Positions 26,143 to 33,861 of a DNA stretch of 64,000 bases are shown here, one piece after another (position 1 is the stretch's first letter; each line of letters starts with the position of its first letter). Where the stretch lies: positions 163,093-227,092 of the forward strand of contig NZ_MCGQ01000034.1 in assembly GCF_002242805.1 (NCBI RefSeq), given 5' to 3'. The notes below the pieces were generated by a model. That model did no database searches and was not told the DNA's origin. It saw nothing but the letters and a program-made list of their open reading frames with translations. The DNA comes from Streptomyces diastatochromogenes (GTDB lineage Bacteria; Actinomycetota; Actinomycetes; Streptomycetales; Streptomycetaceae). Position numbers and translations under genes: made by a program.

Positions 26143-27753
26143 CTACTCGGCCGGCTCGACCCCGGCGCGCAGCAGGCCGTAGGTGTAGGCGTCCTCCAGG
26201 GCCTGCCAGGAGGCGGCGATGACGTTGTCCGCCACGCCGACCGTGGACCACTCGCCCGAACCGTCGGAGGTGGAGATCAGGACGCGGGTGGTGGACGACG
26301 TGCCGTGCTTGCCCTCCAGGATGCGGACCTTGTAGTCCACCAGCTCCAGCTTGGCGAGCTGCGGGTAGATCTTCTCCAGGGCGACGCGCAGGGACCGGTC
26401 CAGGGCGTTGACCGGGCCGTTGCCCTCCGCGGTGGCGACGATCCGCTCGCTCTTGGCCCACAGCTTGACCGTGGCCTCGTTGGCGTGGGTGCCGTCGGGG
26501 CGGTCCTCGACGATGGCCCGCCAGGACTCGACGTCGAAGTACTTCAGGGGCCTGCCCTCGACCTCGGCACGCAGCAGCAGCTCGAAGGAGGCGTCCGCGG
26601 CCTCGTACGTGTAGCCCTTCAGCTCACGTTCCTTGACCCGCTCGACGACCCGGCCGACCAGCTCGCGGTCGCCGCCCAGGTCGATGCCGAGCTCCTTGCC
26701 CTTCAGCTCGATGGAGGCGCGGCCCGCCATGTCGGAGACCAGCATGCGCATGGTGTTGCCGACCTGCTCGGGGTCGATGTGCTGGTACAGATCCGGGTCG
26801 ACCTTGATCGCGGAGGCGTGCAGGCCCGCCTTGTGCGCGAAGGCGGAGACGCCGACGTACGGCTGGTGCGTGGACGGGGTGAGGTTCACGACCTCGGCGA
26901 TGGCGTGGGAGATGCGGGTCATCTCGCGGAGCCGGCCCTCCGGCAGCACCTTCTTGCCGTACTTCAGCTCCAGGGCCGCGACCACCGGGAAGAGGTTGGC
27001 GTTGCCGACGCGCTCGCCGTAGCCGTTCGCCGTGCACTGCACGTGGGTCGCGCCCGCGTCCACCGCGGCCAGGGTGTTGGCGACGGCGCAGCCGGTGTCG
27101 TCCTGGGCGTGGATGCCGAGCCGGGCGCCGGTGTCGGCGAGGACCGTGGAGACGACCGCCTGGACCTGGGCGGGGAGCATGCCGCCGTTGGTGTCACAGA
27201 GGATCACGACGTCGGCGCCGGCCTCCGAGGCGGTCCGTACGACCGCCTTCGCGTACTCGGGGTTCGCGCGGTAGCCGTCGAAGAAGTGCTCGCAGTCCAC
27301 GAACACCCGGCGGCCCTGCTCGCGCAGGTAGGACACGGTGTCCCGGACCATCTCCAGGTTCTCGTCCAGCGTGGTGCGCAGCGCCAGCTCCACATGCCGG
27401 TCGTGCGACTTGGCGACCAGCGTGATCACCGGGGCACCCGAGTCCAGAAGCGCCTTGACCTGCGGGTCGTCGGCTGCCTTGGCACCGGCGCGGCGGGTGG
27501 CGCCGAAGGCGACCAGCTGGGCGTTGCGGAAGTCGATCTCCTGCTGGGCGCGGGCGAAGAACTCGGTGTCCCGCGGGTTCGCGCCGGGCCAGCCGCCCTC
27601 GATGAAGCCCACGCCGAAGTCGTCCAGGTGCCGTGCGATGGCGAGCTTGTCCGCGACGGTGAGGTTGATGCCCTCGCGCTGCGCGCCGTCGCGCAGCGTG
27701 GTGTCGAAGACGTGGAACGAGTCGTCGAGCTCGCTGGTTGCCGTCTCGGTCAT
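26143..27753 (-). CDS. cimA: citramalate synthase
   Basis: Condenses pyruvate with acetyl-CoA to (R)-citramalate, the threonine-independent entry into isoleucine synthesis. The 536-residue length and LeuA/homocitrate-like architecture fit: TIM barrel starting VFDTTLRDGAQREG, metal-binding HAQDDTGCAVAN, GYGERVGNAN, the linker HKAGLHASAIKVDP, and the C-terminal regulatory domain with SSTTRVLISTSDG. These features fit the CimA type better than LeuA. A long leader with an attenuator-like hairpin precedes it, consistent with control by end-product supply. Confidence 0.9.
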   Translation of the reverse strand: MTETATSELDDSFHVFDTTLRDGAQREGINLTVADKLAIARHLDDFGVGFIEGGWPGANPRDTEFFARAQQEIDFRNAQLVAFGATRRAGAKAADDPQVKALLDSGAPVITLVAKSHDRHVELALRTTLDENLEMVRDTVSYLREQGRRVFVDCEHFFDGYRANPEYAKAVVRTASEAGADVVILCDTNGGMLPAQVQAVVSTVLADTGARLGIHAQDDTGCAVANTLAAVDAGATHVQCTANGYGERVGNANLFPVVAALELKYGKKVLPEGRLREMTRISHAIAEVVNLTPSTHQPYVGVSAFAHKAGLHASAIKVDPDLYQHIDPEQVGNTMRMLVSDMAGRASIELKGKELGIDLGGDRELVGRVVERVKERELKGYTYEAADASFELLLRAEVEGRPLKYFDVESWRAIVEDRPDGTHANEATVKLWAKSERIVATAEGNGPVNALDRSLRVALEKIYPQLAKLELVDYKVRILEGKHGTSSTTRVLISTSDGSGEWSTVGVADNVIAASWQALEDAYTYGLLRAGVEPAE

Positions 27754-27864
27754 GGTCTCAAGGCTCCTGATTGTGGATCTTCGGTCTTACCGGAATGACC
27801 GGCTCCACCGTCCCCCCAATACTCCCTCGCGCTCCGTTCCCGGCTGAAGGTGGGCCGGAAAACG

Positions 27865-27890
27865 AAAAAACCCCTCGCGGGTGCGAGAGG
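27865..27890 (-). terminator. attenuator-like hairpin in cimA leader
   Basis: On the minus strand CCTCTCGC pairs with GCGAGGGG around ACCC and is followed by six U. It lies 112 bases upstream of the cimA start, inside the leader, not after a gene. U-tailed hairpins are unusual in Streptomyces; the ilvB leader in this window has a very similar one, so regulated premature termination is likely. Confidence 0.65.
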
Positions 27891-27945
27891 TCTGCGCGCG
27901 GGTCGAGGACGACGGTGGCCACCCGTACCTGGTCGTACGTGGTGG

Positions 27946-27981
27946 TCACTGCGGACCGGCGCGCCTGCTGCCAATAATCAT
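27946..27981 (-). CDS. candidate cimA leader peptide MIIGSRRAGPQ
   Basis: An 11-codon frame starts ATG ATT ATT, two consecutive rare isoleucine codons, and ends 56 bases before the attenuator-like hairpin. Isoleucine is the end product of the pathway that CimA feeds. No ribosome binding site is visible, so it would have to be leaderless. An overlapping frame from GTG 27949 (with Val-Val-Leu codons) is an alternative leader. Confidence 0.35.
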   Translation of the reverse strand: MIIGSRRAGPQ

Positions 27982-28053
27982 GGCGAACGAGAGCACGGAG
28001 GCAGTCTGGCACAGCCCTGCCCCAGGCTCACCGACTGTCTCAGGATGCGGTCG

Positions 28054-28665
28054 TCAGGCGTCCGGCGCGAGGAGTGCCTGGGCAAGGAACTCCCGGACAT
28101 GGGAGATCACTTGCTCCCGGTCCGTGCCGCGCAACCCGATGGCGACGTGGATGGAGAAGCCGTCGAGCAGCGCACGCAGCCTCGCCGCGAAGCGGTCGGC
28201 GTCGACCGGGCGGAACTCGCCGCGCGAGATGCCCTCGGCGATCAGGGCGACCAGGTCGCGGTGCCAGGCGCCCTCGATGGCGGCCTGCCGCTCGCGGGCG
28301 TCGTCGTCGGCGTTCTGCGAGCGGTTCCAGACCTCCAGCCAGAGCGTCCAGTGCGGGTCGCGGTGGCCTTCGGGGACGTACAGGTCGACGTACGCCTCCA
28401 GGCGCTCCCGGGGGGAGCCGGGGCGGGTGAGCAGGCGGCCGCGCTCGGCGCCGAGCCGGCCCTCGCTCCACTCCAGGGTCTGCAGCAGCAGCTCGTCCTT
28501 GGAGCGGAAGTAGTACAGCAGATGGCCGCTGCTCATCCCGACCTCACGGCCGAGCCCCGCCATGGTGAGCTTCTCCAGACCGCGCTCGGCGATCATGTCC
28601 ATGGCGGCGACGAGGACCTCCTCGCGCGGCGGCGCGTTCTTGCGCGCACGGGCCGCACCGGCCAT
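28054..28665 (-). CDS. TetR-family regulator of the urease-like operon
   Basis: TetR/BetI-like repressor of 203 residues. The N-terminal helix-turn-helix is clear (LTMAGLGREVGMSSGHLLYY followed by FRSKDELL). The C-terminal half is a ligand-binding domain with WTLWLEVWNRS. It is the last gene of the minus-strand run ureAB, ureC, deiminase, tetR (18 bases after the deiminase). It therefore probably controls this operon and the divergent permease through the repeated motif in the intergenic region near 32.2 kb. Confidence 0.88.
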   Translation of the reverse strand: MAGAARARKNAPPREEVLVAAMDMIAERGLEKLTMAGLGREVGMSSGHLLYYFRSKDELLLQTLEWSEGRLGAERGRLLTRPGSPRERLEAYVDLYVPEGHRDPHWTLWLEVWNRSQNADDDARERQAAIEGAWHRDLVALIAEGISRGEFRPVDADRFAARLRALLDGFSIHVAIGLRGTDREQVISHVREFLAQALLAPDA

Positions 28666-28683
28666 CTGCTGCTCCTGTGTGTG

Positions 28684-29724
28684 TCAGACCTTCGGCTGCT
28701 GCTGGGTGATGCAGTGGATGCCACCACCACCGGAGAAGATCGTACGGGCGTCCACCAGGGTGACCGTCCGCTCGGGGAAGAGACGGCGGAAGATCCCGGC
28801 GGCGATCTCGTCGCGCGGGTCGTCGAAGCCGCACAGGACGACCCCGCCGTTGCAGAGGTAGTGGTTGATGTAGGAGTAATCGGCCCAGTGGCCGTCGGCC
28901 TCCAGGACGGTCGGGGCGGGCACCTCGACCACCTCCAGGTTGCGGCCGCGCGCGTCGGTCGCCGACCTCAGGATGCCGATGACCTCCTTGGTGACCTCGT
29001 GGTCGGGGTGGGCCGGGTCCGGCTGGTGGTGGGCGACGACCACACCGGGGCGGGCGAAGGCGGCGACGATGTCGACGTGGCCGAGGGTCCCGAAGCCGTG
29101 GGGCGGGTAGTCGCCGGTGAGGCCGCGCGGCAGCCAGATCGCCTTGCGGGTGCCGAGGTGGGCGTGGATCTCCGCCTCGACCTCCGCGCGCGACCAGCCC
29201 GGGTTGCGCTCGGGGCCCAGCTGGACCGTCTCCGTCAGCAGCACCGTGCCCTCGCCGTCGACGTGGATCGCGCCGCCCTCGTTGACCAGCTTCGAGGCGT
29301 ACGTCTTCGCACCCGCGAGATCCGAGACGTACGAGGCGATCTTCGCGTCGTGCTCCCAGCTGGCCCAGTACTGGGCGCCCCAGCCGTTGAACGTCCAGTC
29401 CACCGCGGCCAGTTCGCCCTGGCCGTTGGTGAGGAAGGTGGGGCCGATGTCCCGCATCCAGGCGTCGTCCAGCTCGCGCTCGACGGTGTCGACGCCGGGA
29501 CCGAGCAGCACCTCCGCGTCCGCCGACTGGCCGGGGCCGCACACGACCGTCACCGGTTCGAAGCGGAGGATGGCGCGGGCCACCGATGCCCAGGCCATAC
29601 GGGACAGGGTGAGGTCGTCCGGGTCCTCGAAGGTGGTGTTGGGACCCGGCCACGCCATCCAGGTGCGCTCGTGCGGGGTCCACTCGGCGGGCATGCGGAA
29701 GCCGTCGGCTGCGGGGGTGGTCAT
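28684..29724 (-). CDS. agmatine deiminase
   Basis: Agmatine iminohydrolase (PAD_porph family), 346 residues, converting agmatine to N-carbamoylputrescine and ammonia. Motifs in order: WTPHERTWMAWP at the N-terminus, DDAWMRDIGPTFL, EGGAIHVDGEGT, the GHVDI histidine/aspartate pair, and the catalytic Cys in GGGGIHCITQQQP near the C-terminus. The last motif is usually GGGNIHC in AguA; the Asn is Gly here, so a related guanidino substrate is possible. No N-carbamoylputrescine amidase gene is nearby. It lies 11 bases after ureC; AAGGA is 8 bases upstream. Confidence 0.88.
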   Translation of the reverse strand: MTTPAADGFRMPAEWTPHERTWMAWPGPNTTFEDPDDLTLSRMAWASVARAILRFEPVTVVCGPGQSADAEVLLGPGVDTVERELDDAWMRDIGPTFLTNGQGELAAVDWTFNGWGAQYWASWEHDAKIASYVSDLAGAKTYASKLVNEGGAIHVDGEGTVLLTETVQLGPERNPGWSRAEVEAEIHAHLGTRKAIWLPRGLTGDYPPHGFGTLGHVDIVAAFARPGVVVAHHQPDPAHPDHEVTKEVIGILRSATDARGRNLEVVEVPAPTVLEADGHWADYSYINHYLCNGGVVLCGFDDPRDEIAAGIFRRLFPERTVTLVDARTIFSGGGGIHCITQQQPKV

Positions 29725-29735
29725 GTCGCGGGTCC

Positions 29736-31460
29736 TTAGAGGAAGTAGAGGCGGTTGAGGGAGACGGAGTCGGCGGGCTCGGAGCGCAGCGGGTCGCCGT
29801 CGAGGGTGACCAGGCCGGTGCGCTGGTCGACGTCGACCGCTCCGATGCGGGCGTTCAGGCGCAGGTCGGCGGGGCCGATGCCCCGGGTGCCGCGTACCGC
29901 GACCCTGCGGCGCCGGGTGGGCATGGTGTCGTTGCCCTGGTCCACGGCGGCCTGCGCGACGAACGCGACCGAGATGTCCGCGGGTGTGCCGCCGTGCGCG
30001 CCGAACTGCGGGCCCAGGACGAGCGGTTCGCAGGTGTCGGTGGCCGCGTTGGGGTCGCCGGTCACGCCGTACGCCGGGAAGCCGGACTTGAGGACGAGCT
30101 GCGGCTTGGCGCCGAAGTACTCCGGGCGCCACAGCACGATGTCGGCGAGCTTGCCGACCTCGATCGAGCCGACCTCGTGCGCGAGGCCGTGTGCGAGAGC
30201 CGGGTTGATGGTCAGCTTGGCCATGTAGCGCAGGACGCGGGCGTTGTCGTCGGTCTCGCCGTCGCCCTCCATCGGGCCCAGCTCGGCCTTCATCTTGCCG
30301 GCCATGGCGAAGGTACGGCGGACCGTCTCGCCCGCGCGGCCCATGCCCTGTGCGTCGGACGAGGTGATGCCGATCGCGCCCAGGTCGTGCAGCACGTCCT
30401 CGGCGCCCATGGTGCCGGCCCGGATGCGGTCGCGGGCCATGGCGGCGTCGCCGGGCAGGTCGGTCTTCAGGTCGTGGACGGAGACGATCATGCCGTAGTG
30501 CTCGGCGACCGCGTCCCGGCCGAAGGGCAGGGTGGGGTTGGTGGAGGAGCCGATGACGTTCGGCACTCCGGCCATCTTGAGCACGTTGGGCACGTGCCCG
30601 CCGCCGCAGCCCTCGATGTGGAAGGCGTGGATGGTGCGGCCCTCCAGCACCCTCAGCGTGTCCTCGACCGACAGGCACTCGTTCAGGCCGTCGCTGTGCA
30701 GGGCGACCTGGACGTCGTGCTCCTCGGCGACCCTGAGTGCCGTGTCGAGCGCGCGCGTGTGGGCGCCCATGTCCTCGTGCACCTTGAAGCCGCTCGCCCC
30801 GCCCTCGGCCAGGGCCTCGATGAGCGGCGCTTCGTGCGAGGAGGAACCCCGGCCCAGGAAGCCGATGTTGACCGGCCAGGCGTCGAAGGCGCTGAACGCG
30901 TGCCGCAGCGCCCAGGGCGAGTTCACGCCGACGCCCCACACCGGGCCGAACTCCTGCCCGATGATGGTGGTCACGCCGGAGGCGAGGGAGGCCTCCATGA
31001 TGCGCGGCGACAGCAGATGGACGTGGGTGTCGACGGCCCCGGCGGTGGCGATGAGCCCCTCGCCGGACACGATCGACGTACCGGTGCCGACCACGACGTC
31101 CACCCCGTCGAGGGTGTCGGGGTTCCCGGCCCGCCCGATCGCGCAGATGCGGCCCTCGCGGATGCCGATGGACACCTTGCGGATGCCCTGTGCCGCGTCG
31201 ATCACGACGACGTTGCTGATCACGACGTCACAGGTCTCGCGGACGGCGGCGGCCTTCAGGTGCAGCCCGTCGCGGGCGGTCTTGCCGAACCCGGCCAGGA
31301 ACTCGTCGCCGTACTTCTGCGAGTCGGACTCGACGCGGATCGTCAGACCGGAGTCGCCGAGGCGGATGCGGTCCCCGGCGCGGGGTCCGTGGGTGGCCGC
31401 GTAGGCGTGGGGGTCGATGTGGATCGACTCGTCGATCTCGCGTCCCTTCGAGCGGCTCAT
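29736..31460 (-). CDS. ureC: urease alpha-subunit homologue with altered flap
   Basis: Nickel amidohydrolase of 574 residues related to urease alpha. The metal site is kept: DTHVH, the lysine to be carbamylated in GFKVHEDMG, ALHSDGLNE, HIEGCGGGH and SSDAQGMGR. In the mobile flap, the usual CHHL is replaced by VHDL: the flap His that aligns with Klebsiella His320 remains, but the flap Cys is Val and the next His is Asp. DTHIHW is DTHVHL. No accessory genes (ureD, E, F, G) are present, so nickel loading would depend on another locus. It overlaps ureAB by 4 bases (ATGA). It could be a second urease or, given its partner genes, a hydrolase of a substituted urea. Confidence 0.85.
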   Translation of the reverse strand: MSRSKGREIDESIHIDPHAYAATHGPRAGDRIRLGDSGLTIRVESDSQKYGDEFLAGFGKTARDGLHLKAAAVRETCDVVISNVVVIDAAQGIRKVSIGIREGRICAIGRAGNPDTLDGVDVVVGTGTSIVSGEGLIATAGAVDTHVHLLSPRIMEASLASGVTTIIGQEFGPVWGVGVNSPWALRHAFSAFDAWPVNIGFLGRGSSSHEAPLIEALAEGGASGFKVHEDMGAHTRALDTALRVAEEHDVQVALHSDGLNECLSVEDTLRVLEGRTIHAFHIEGCGGGHVPNVLKMAGVPNVIGSSTNPTLPFGRDAVAEHYGMIVSVHDLKTDLPGDAAMARDRIRAGTMGAEDVLHDLGAIGITSSDAQGMGRAGETVRRTFAMAGKMKAELGPMEGDGETDDNARVLRYMAKLTINPALAHGLAHEVGSIEVGKLADIVLWRPEYFGAKPQLVLKSGFPAYGVTGDPNAATDTCEPLVLGPQFGAHGGTPADISVAFVAQAAVDQGNDTMPTRRRRVAVRGTRGIGPADLRLNARIGAVDVDQRTGLVTLDGDPLRSEPADSVSLNRLYFL

Positions 31461-32164
31461 CGCTCGCCTCCTTCCGGTGTGGCTCCTTGGGTGACTCCGA
31501 GATATCCGCAGGCGGCGGCCCTGCGCAGGGCCTCCTCCTTCGCTCCGGGCGCGTCCAGCGGCCCGTCGACCAGTCCGGCGAAGCCGATCGCGATCCGCTC
31601 GCCGCCGATCGGGACCAGCCCGACCTCGCCGCTCTCCCCCGGCCCGAACCGCACGGAGGACCCGGCGGGTACGGCGAGCCGCATGCCGTAGGCCTTCTCC
31701 CGTACGAAGTCCAGCCGCGGGTTGGCCTCGAAGAAGTGGAAGTGGGAGGTGACGGAGACCGGCACGGTCGCTGTGTTGGTGACCGTGAGCCGGAGCGCCG
31801 GCTCGGGCTCGGGGTGCCCGGGGCCCGGCAGCAGCGCGCCAGGACCCTCCGCGCCCGAGCCGGCGCCGATCGGGTCGGAGACCACCGCGAGCCGGGAGCC
31901 GTCGTCGAAGACGGCCTCGACGTGCACCTCGGTGACGACGTCGGCGACGCCCGGCAGCACGTCCTCGGGACCGAGGACCGACCGGGCGGCCTCGATGGCC
32001 TCCGCGAGCCGCCGGCCGTCCCGCGCGGCCTCGCAGACGGTGTCCGCGATCAGCGCGGTGGCCTCCGGCACGTTGAGCCTGAGACCGCGCGCCCGGCGGG
32101 CCCGGGCCAGCTCGGCGGCCCCGAAGAGCAGCAGCCGGTCACGTTCCGTGGGGGTCAGTCTCAC
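31457..32164 (-). CDS. ureAB: fused urease gamma-beta subunit
   Basis: Fusion of urease gamma and beta subunits, 235 residues. The gamma part (LTPTERDRLLLFGAAELARA to VHVEAVFDDGSRLAVVSDPI) covers about residues 1-105, followed by a Gly/Pro-rich linker and the beta part with VTNTATVPVSVTSHFHFFEA and the conserved arginine-rich region. GTG 32164 has AAGGAGGT 8 bases upstream; the open frame continues to 32191 without a site. It is the first gene of the operon and is translationally coupled to ureC. Confidence 0.88.
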   Translation of the reverse strand: MRLTPTERDRLLLFGAAELARARRARGLRLNVPEATALIADTVCEAARDGRRLAEAIEAARSVLGPEDVLPGVADVVTEVHVEAVFDDGSRLAVVSDPIGAGSGAEGPGALLPGPGHPEPEPALRLTVTNTATVPVSVTSHFHFFEANPRLDFVREKAYGMRLAVPAGSSVRFGPGESGEVGLVPIGGERIAIGFAGLVDGPLDAPGAKEEALRRAAACGYLGVTQGATPEGGER

Positions 32165-32193
32165 GACGCGGCACCTCCTTGCCTTCCACACGT

Positions 32194-32210
32194 TTGAGCA
32201 TCACTCTAAA
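32194..32210. promoter_or_regulatory. operator candidate 1 in ureAB-permease gap
   Basis: TTGAGCATCACTC at 32194-32206 followed by TAAA matches the second copy at 32263 as TTGARCRTCRCTC. An 8-base arm GTTTGAGC here is also inverted at 32272-32279. It lies about 30 bases upstream of ureAB. Confidence 0.5.
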
Positions 32211-32262
32211 CGCACTCTTCATGAAACAGAAGCATTGACCGATGACCACTGTTCACGTCACA

Positions 32263-32278
32263 TTGAACGTCGCTCAAA
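32263..32278. promoter_or_regulatory. operator candidate 2 in ureAB-permease gap
   Basis: TTGAACGTCGCTC followed by AAA repeats the motif at 32194 and by itself is a loose palindrome (TTGA-N7-TCAA). It lies 34 bases upstream of the permease start. Two copies flanking a divergent promoter region suit a TetR repressor, most simply the one encoded at 28054-28665. Confidence 0.5.
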
Positions 32279-32311
32279 CTCTCAGAGGCGGCCGTCGAAG
32301 GAGACTCAGCC

Positions 32312-33748
32312 ATGCCGATCGAACAGCACGGTGTCGACACCATCCCGGACGAGGAACGGACCAGCGGGCCGCGGGACCTGGTCTCGATCCTGCTCGGGTC
32401 CAACCTCTGCCTCGGGGTGATCATCTTCGGCTGGCTGCCGCCGTCCTTCGGGCTCGGCTGGTGGGCGTCGGTGACCGCGATCGTGGCGGGCACGGTGATC
32501 GGCACGCTGTTCACGGCCCCGCTGGCGCTGGTCTCCCTGCGCACCGCGACCAACCTGTCCACCTCCTCCGGCGCCCAGTTCGGCGTGCGGGGCCGGCTGG
32601 TCGGCTCGGTCGTCGGACTGCTGCTGGCCCTCGGCTACACCGCCCTGACCGTGTGGATCGGCGGCGACGTGATGCTGAGCGTGCTCGGCCGGCTGTTCGG
32701 GCTGCCCGCGGACGGGGTGTCGTACGCCGCCGTCTACGCGCTGCTCGCCGCGGCGACGGTCGCGGGCGCGGTGTACGGCTACCGGGTGCTGCTCGCCATG
32801 TCCCGGGTGCTGGCGATCGGCATGACCACGCTGCTGGTCCTCGGGATCTTCGCCTACGCCCCGCACTTCACGACCTCGGCGCTGCCGGGCGCGGGCGGCT
32901 ATCTGCTGGGCTCCTTCTGGCCGACCTGGTTCCTGGCGGCGGTGGCGGCGGGGCTGTCCGGACCGATCGCCTTCATCACCCTGCTCGGCGACTACACCCG
33001 CTACATCTCCCCCGCCCGAAACTCCAGCCGCCGCGTCCTGCACGCCACCTGGCTCGGGCTGATCCTCGGCCTGCTGGTGCCCCAGCTGTTCGGCACCTTC
33101 ACGGCGTACGCGGCCCGCGCGGCCACCGACTACGCCGGTCCCCTGGTCTCCGCCTCGCCCACCTGGTACCTGGTCCCGCTGCTGCTGTCCGCCTCCGCGG
33201 GCTCGGTCGGCAACGCGGGCCTGATGCTCTACTCCATGGGCCTCGACCTGGACGCGATCCTGCCCCGCGCCTCCCGCGCCCGCGCCACCTACACGGTCGC
33301 CATCGTGGCCACGGCCTGCGTCTTCGTCGGCCACTACGCCTGGAACGCCCAGTCCGCGATGACGTCCTTCGTCCTCCTCCTCACCGCCATCGGCACCCCG
33401 TGGGCGGTCATCACCCTCATCGGCTTCGCCCGCTGCCGCGGTGTGTACGACGCCGACGCCCTCCAGGTCTTCAACCGCCGCTCACGGGGCGGGATCTACT
33501 GGTACCGGGCCGGCTGGAACATCCGCGCCGCCGTGTCCTGGGCGGCCGGCGCGGCGGTCGGCCTGCTGGCGGTGTCCCTGCCGTCGTACGAGGGCCCCCT
33601 GCTGAAGCTGACCGGCGGGGTGGACTGCAGCTTCCTGCTGTCGGGCCTCGTGGGCGGGCTGGTGTACCTGCTGCTGACGCTCACCCCGGAACGCGCGAGG
33701 GCCGCCGCGGAACCCGACCAAGAGTCCGAGGCGGCCCTGAGCGCGTAG
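32312..33748 (+). CDS. NCS1-family permease (cytosine/purine/hydantoin type)
   Basis: Integral membrane transporter of 478 residues with about 12 helices, of the nucleobase:cation symporter-1 family. Family signs are SILLGSNLCLGVIIFGWL in helix 1, the SSGAQFGVRGR loop and LLGDYTRYISP. Substrates of the family include cytosine, purines, hydantoins, allantoin and thiamine. AAGGAGA lies 8 bases before ATG 32312. It is divergent from the urease-like operon and shares its repeated motif, so it likely imports that pathway's substrate. Confidence 0.88.
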   Translation: MPIEQHGVDTIPDEERTSGPRDLVSILLGSNLCLGVIIFGWLPPSFGLGWWASVTAIVAGTVIGTLFTAPLALVSLRTATNLSTSSGAQFGVRGRLVGSVVGLLLALGYTALTVWIGGDVMLSVLGRLFGLPADGVSYAAVYALLAAATVAGAVYGYRVLLAMSRVLAIGMTTLLVLGIFAYAPHFTTSALPGAGGYLLGSFWPTWFLAAVAAGLSGPIAFITLLGDYTRYISPARNSSRRVLHATWLGLILGLLVPQLFGTFTAYAARAATDYAGPLVSASPTWYLVPLLLSASAGSVGNAGLMLYSMGLDLDAILPRASRARATYTVAIVATACVFVGHYAWNAQSAMTSFVLLLTAIGTPWAVITLIGFARCRGVYDADALQVFNRRSRGGIYWYRAGWNIRAAVSWAAGAAVGLLAVSLPSYEGPLLKLTGGVDCSFLLSGLVGGLVYLLLTLTPERARAAAEPDQESEAALSA

Positions 33749-33752
33749 CGCA

Positions 33753-33824
33753 AAGGGGCGCGGGGCTGTGTCTGATATGCGGCTACCGCCGCGTGGGCGC
33801 GACCAGCCACAACGGCGCAGCAGA
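33753..33824. repeat. dispersed Streptomyces 3' repeat
   Basis: GGGGCGCGGGGCTGTGTCTG, then GCGACCAGCCACAACGGCGC, is a sequence type I recognise as scattered between convergent genes in many Streptomyces genomes. It sits between the permease and ilvE stops and may act in termination. Confidence 0.6.
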
Positions 33825-33861
33825 CGAAAGCCGGCCGATCGCGCCAGTCCCCGCCGAGCCA

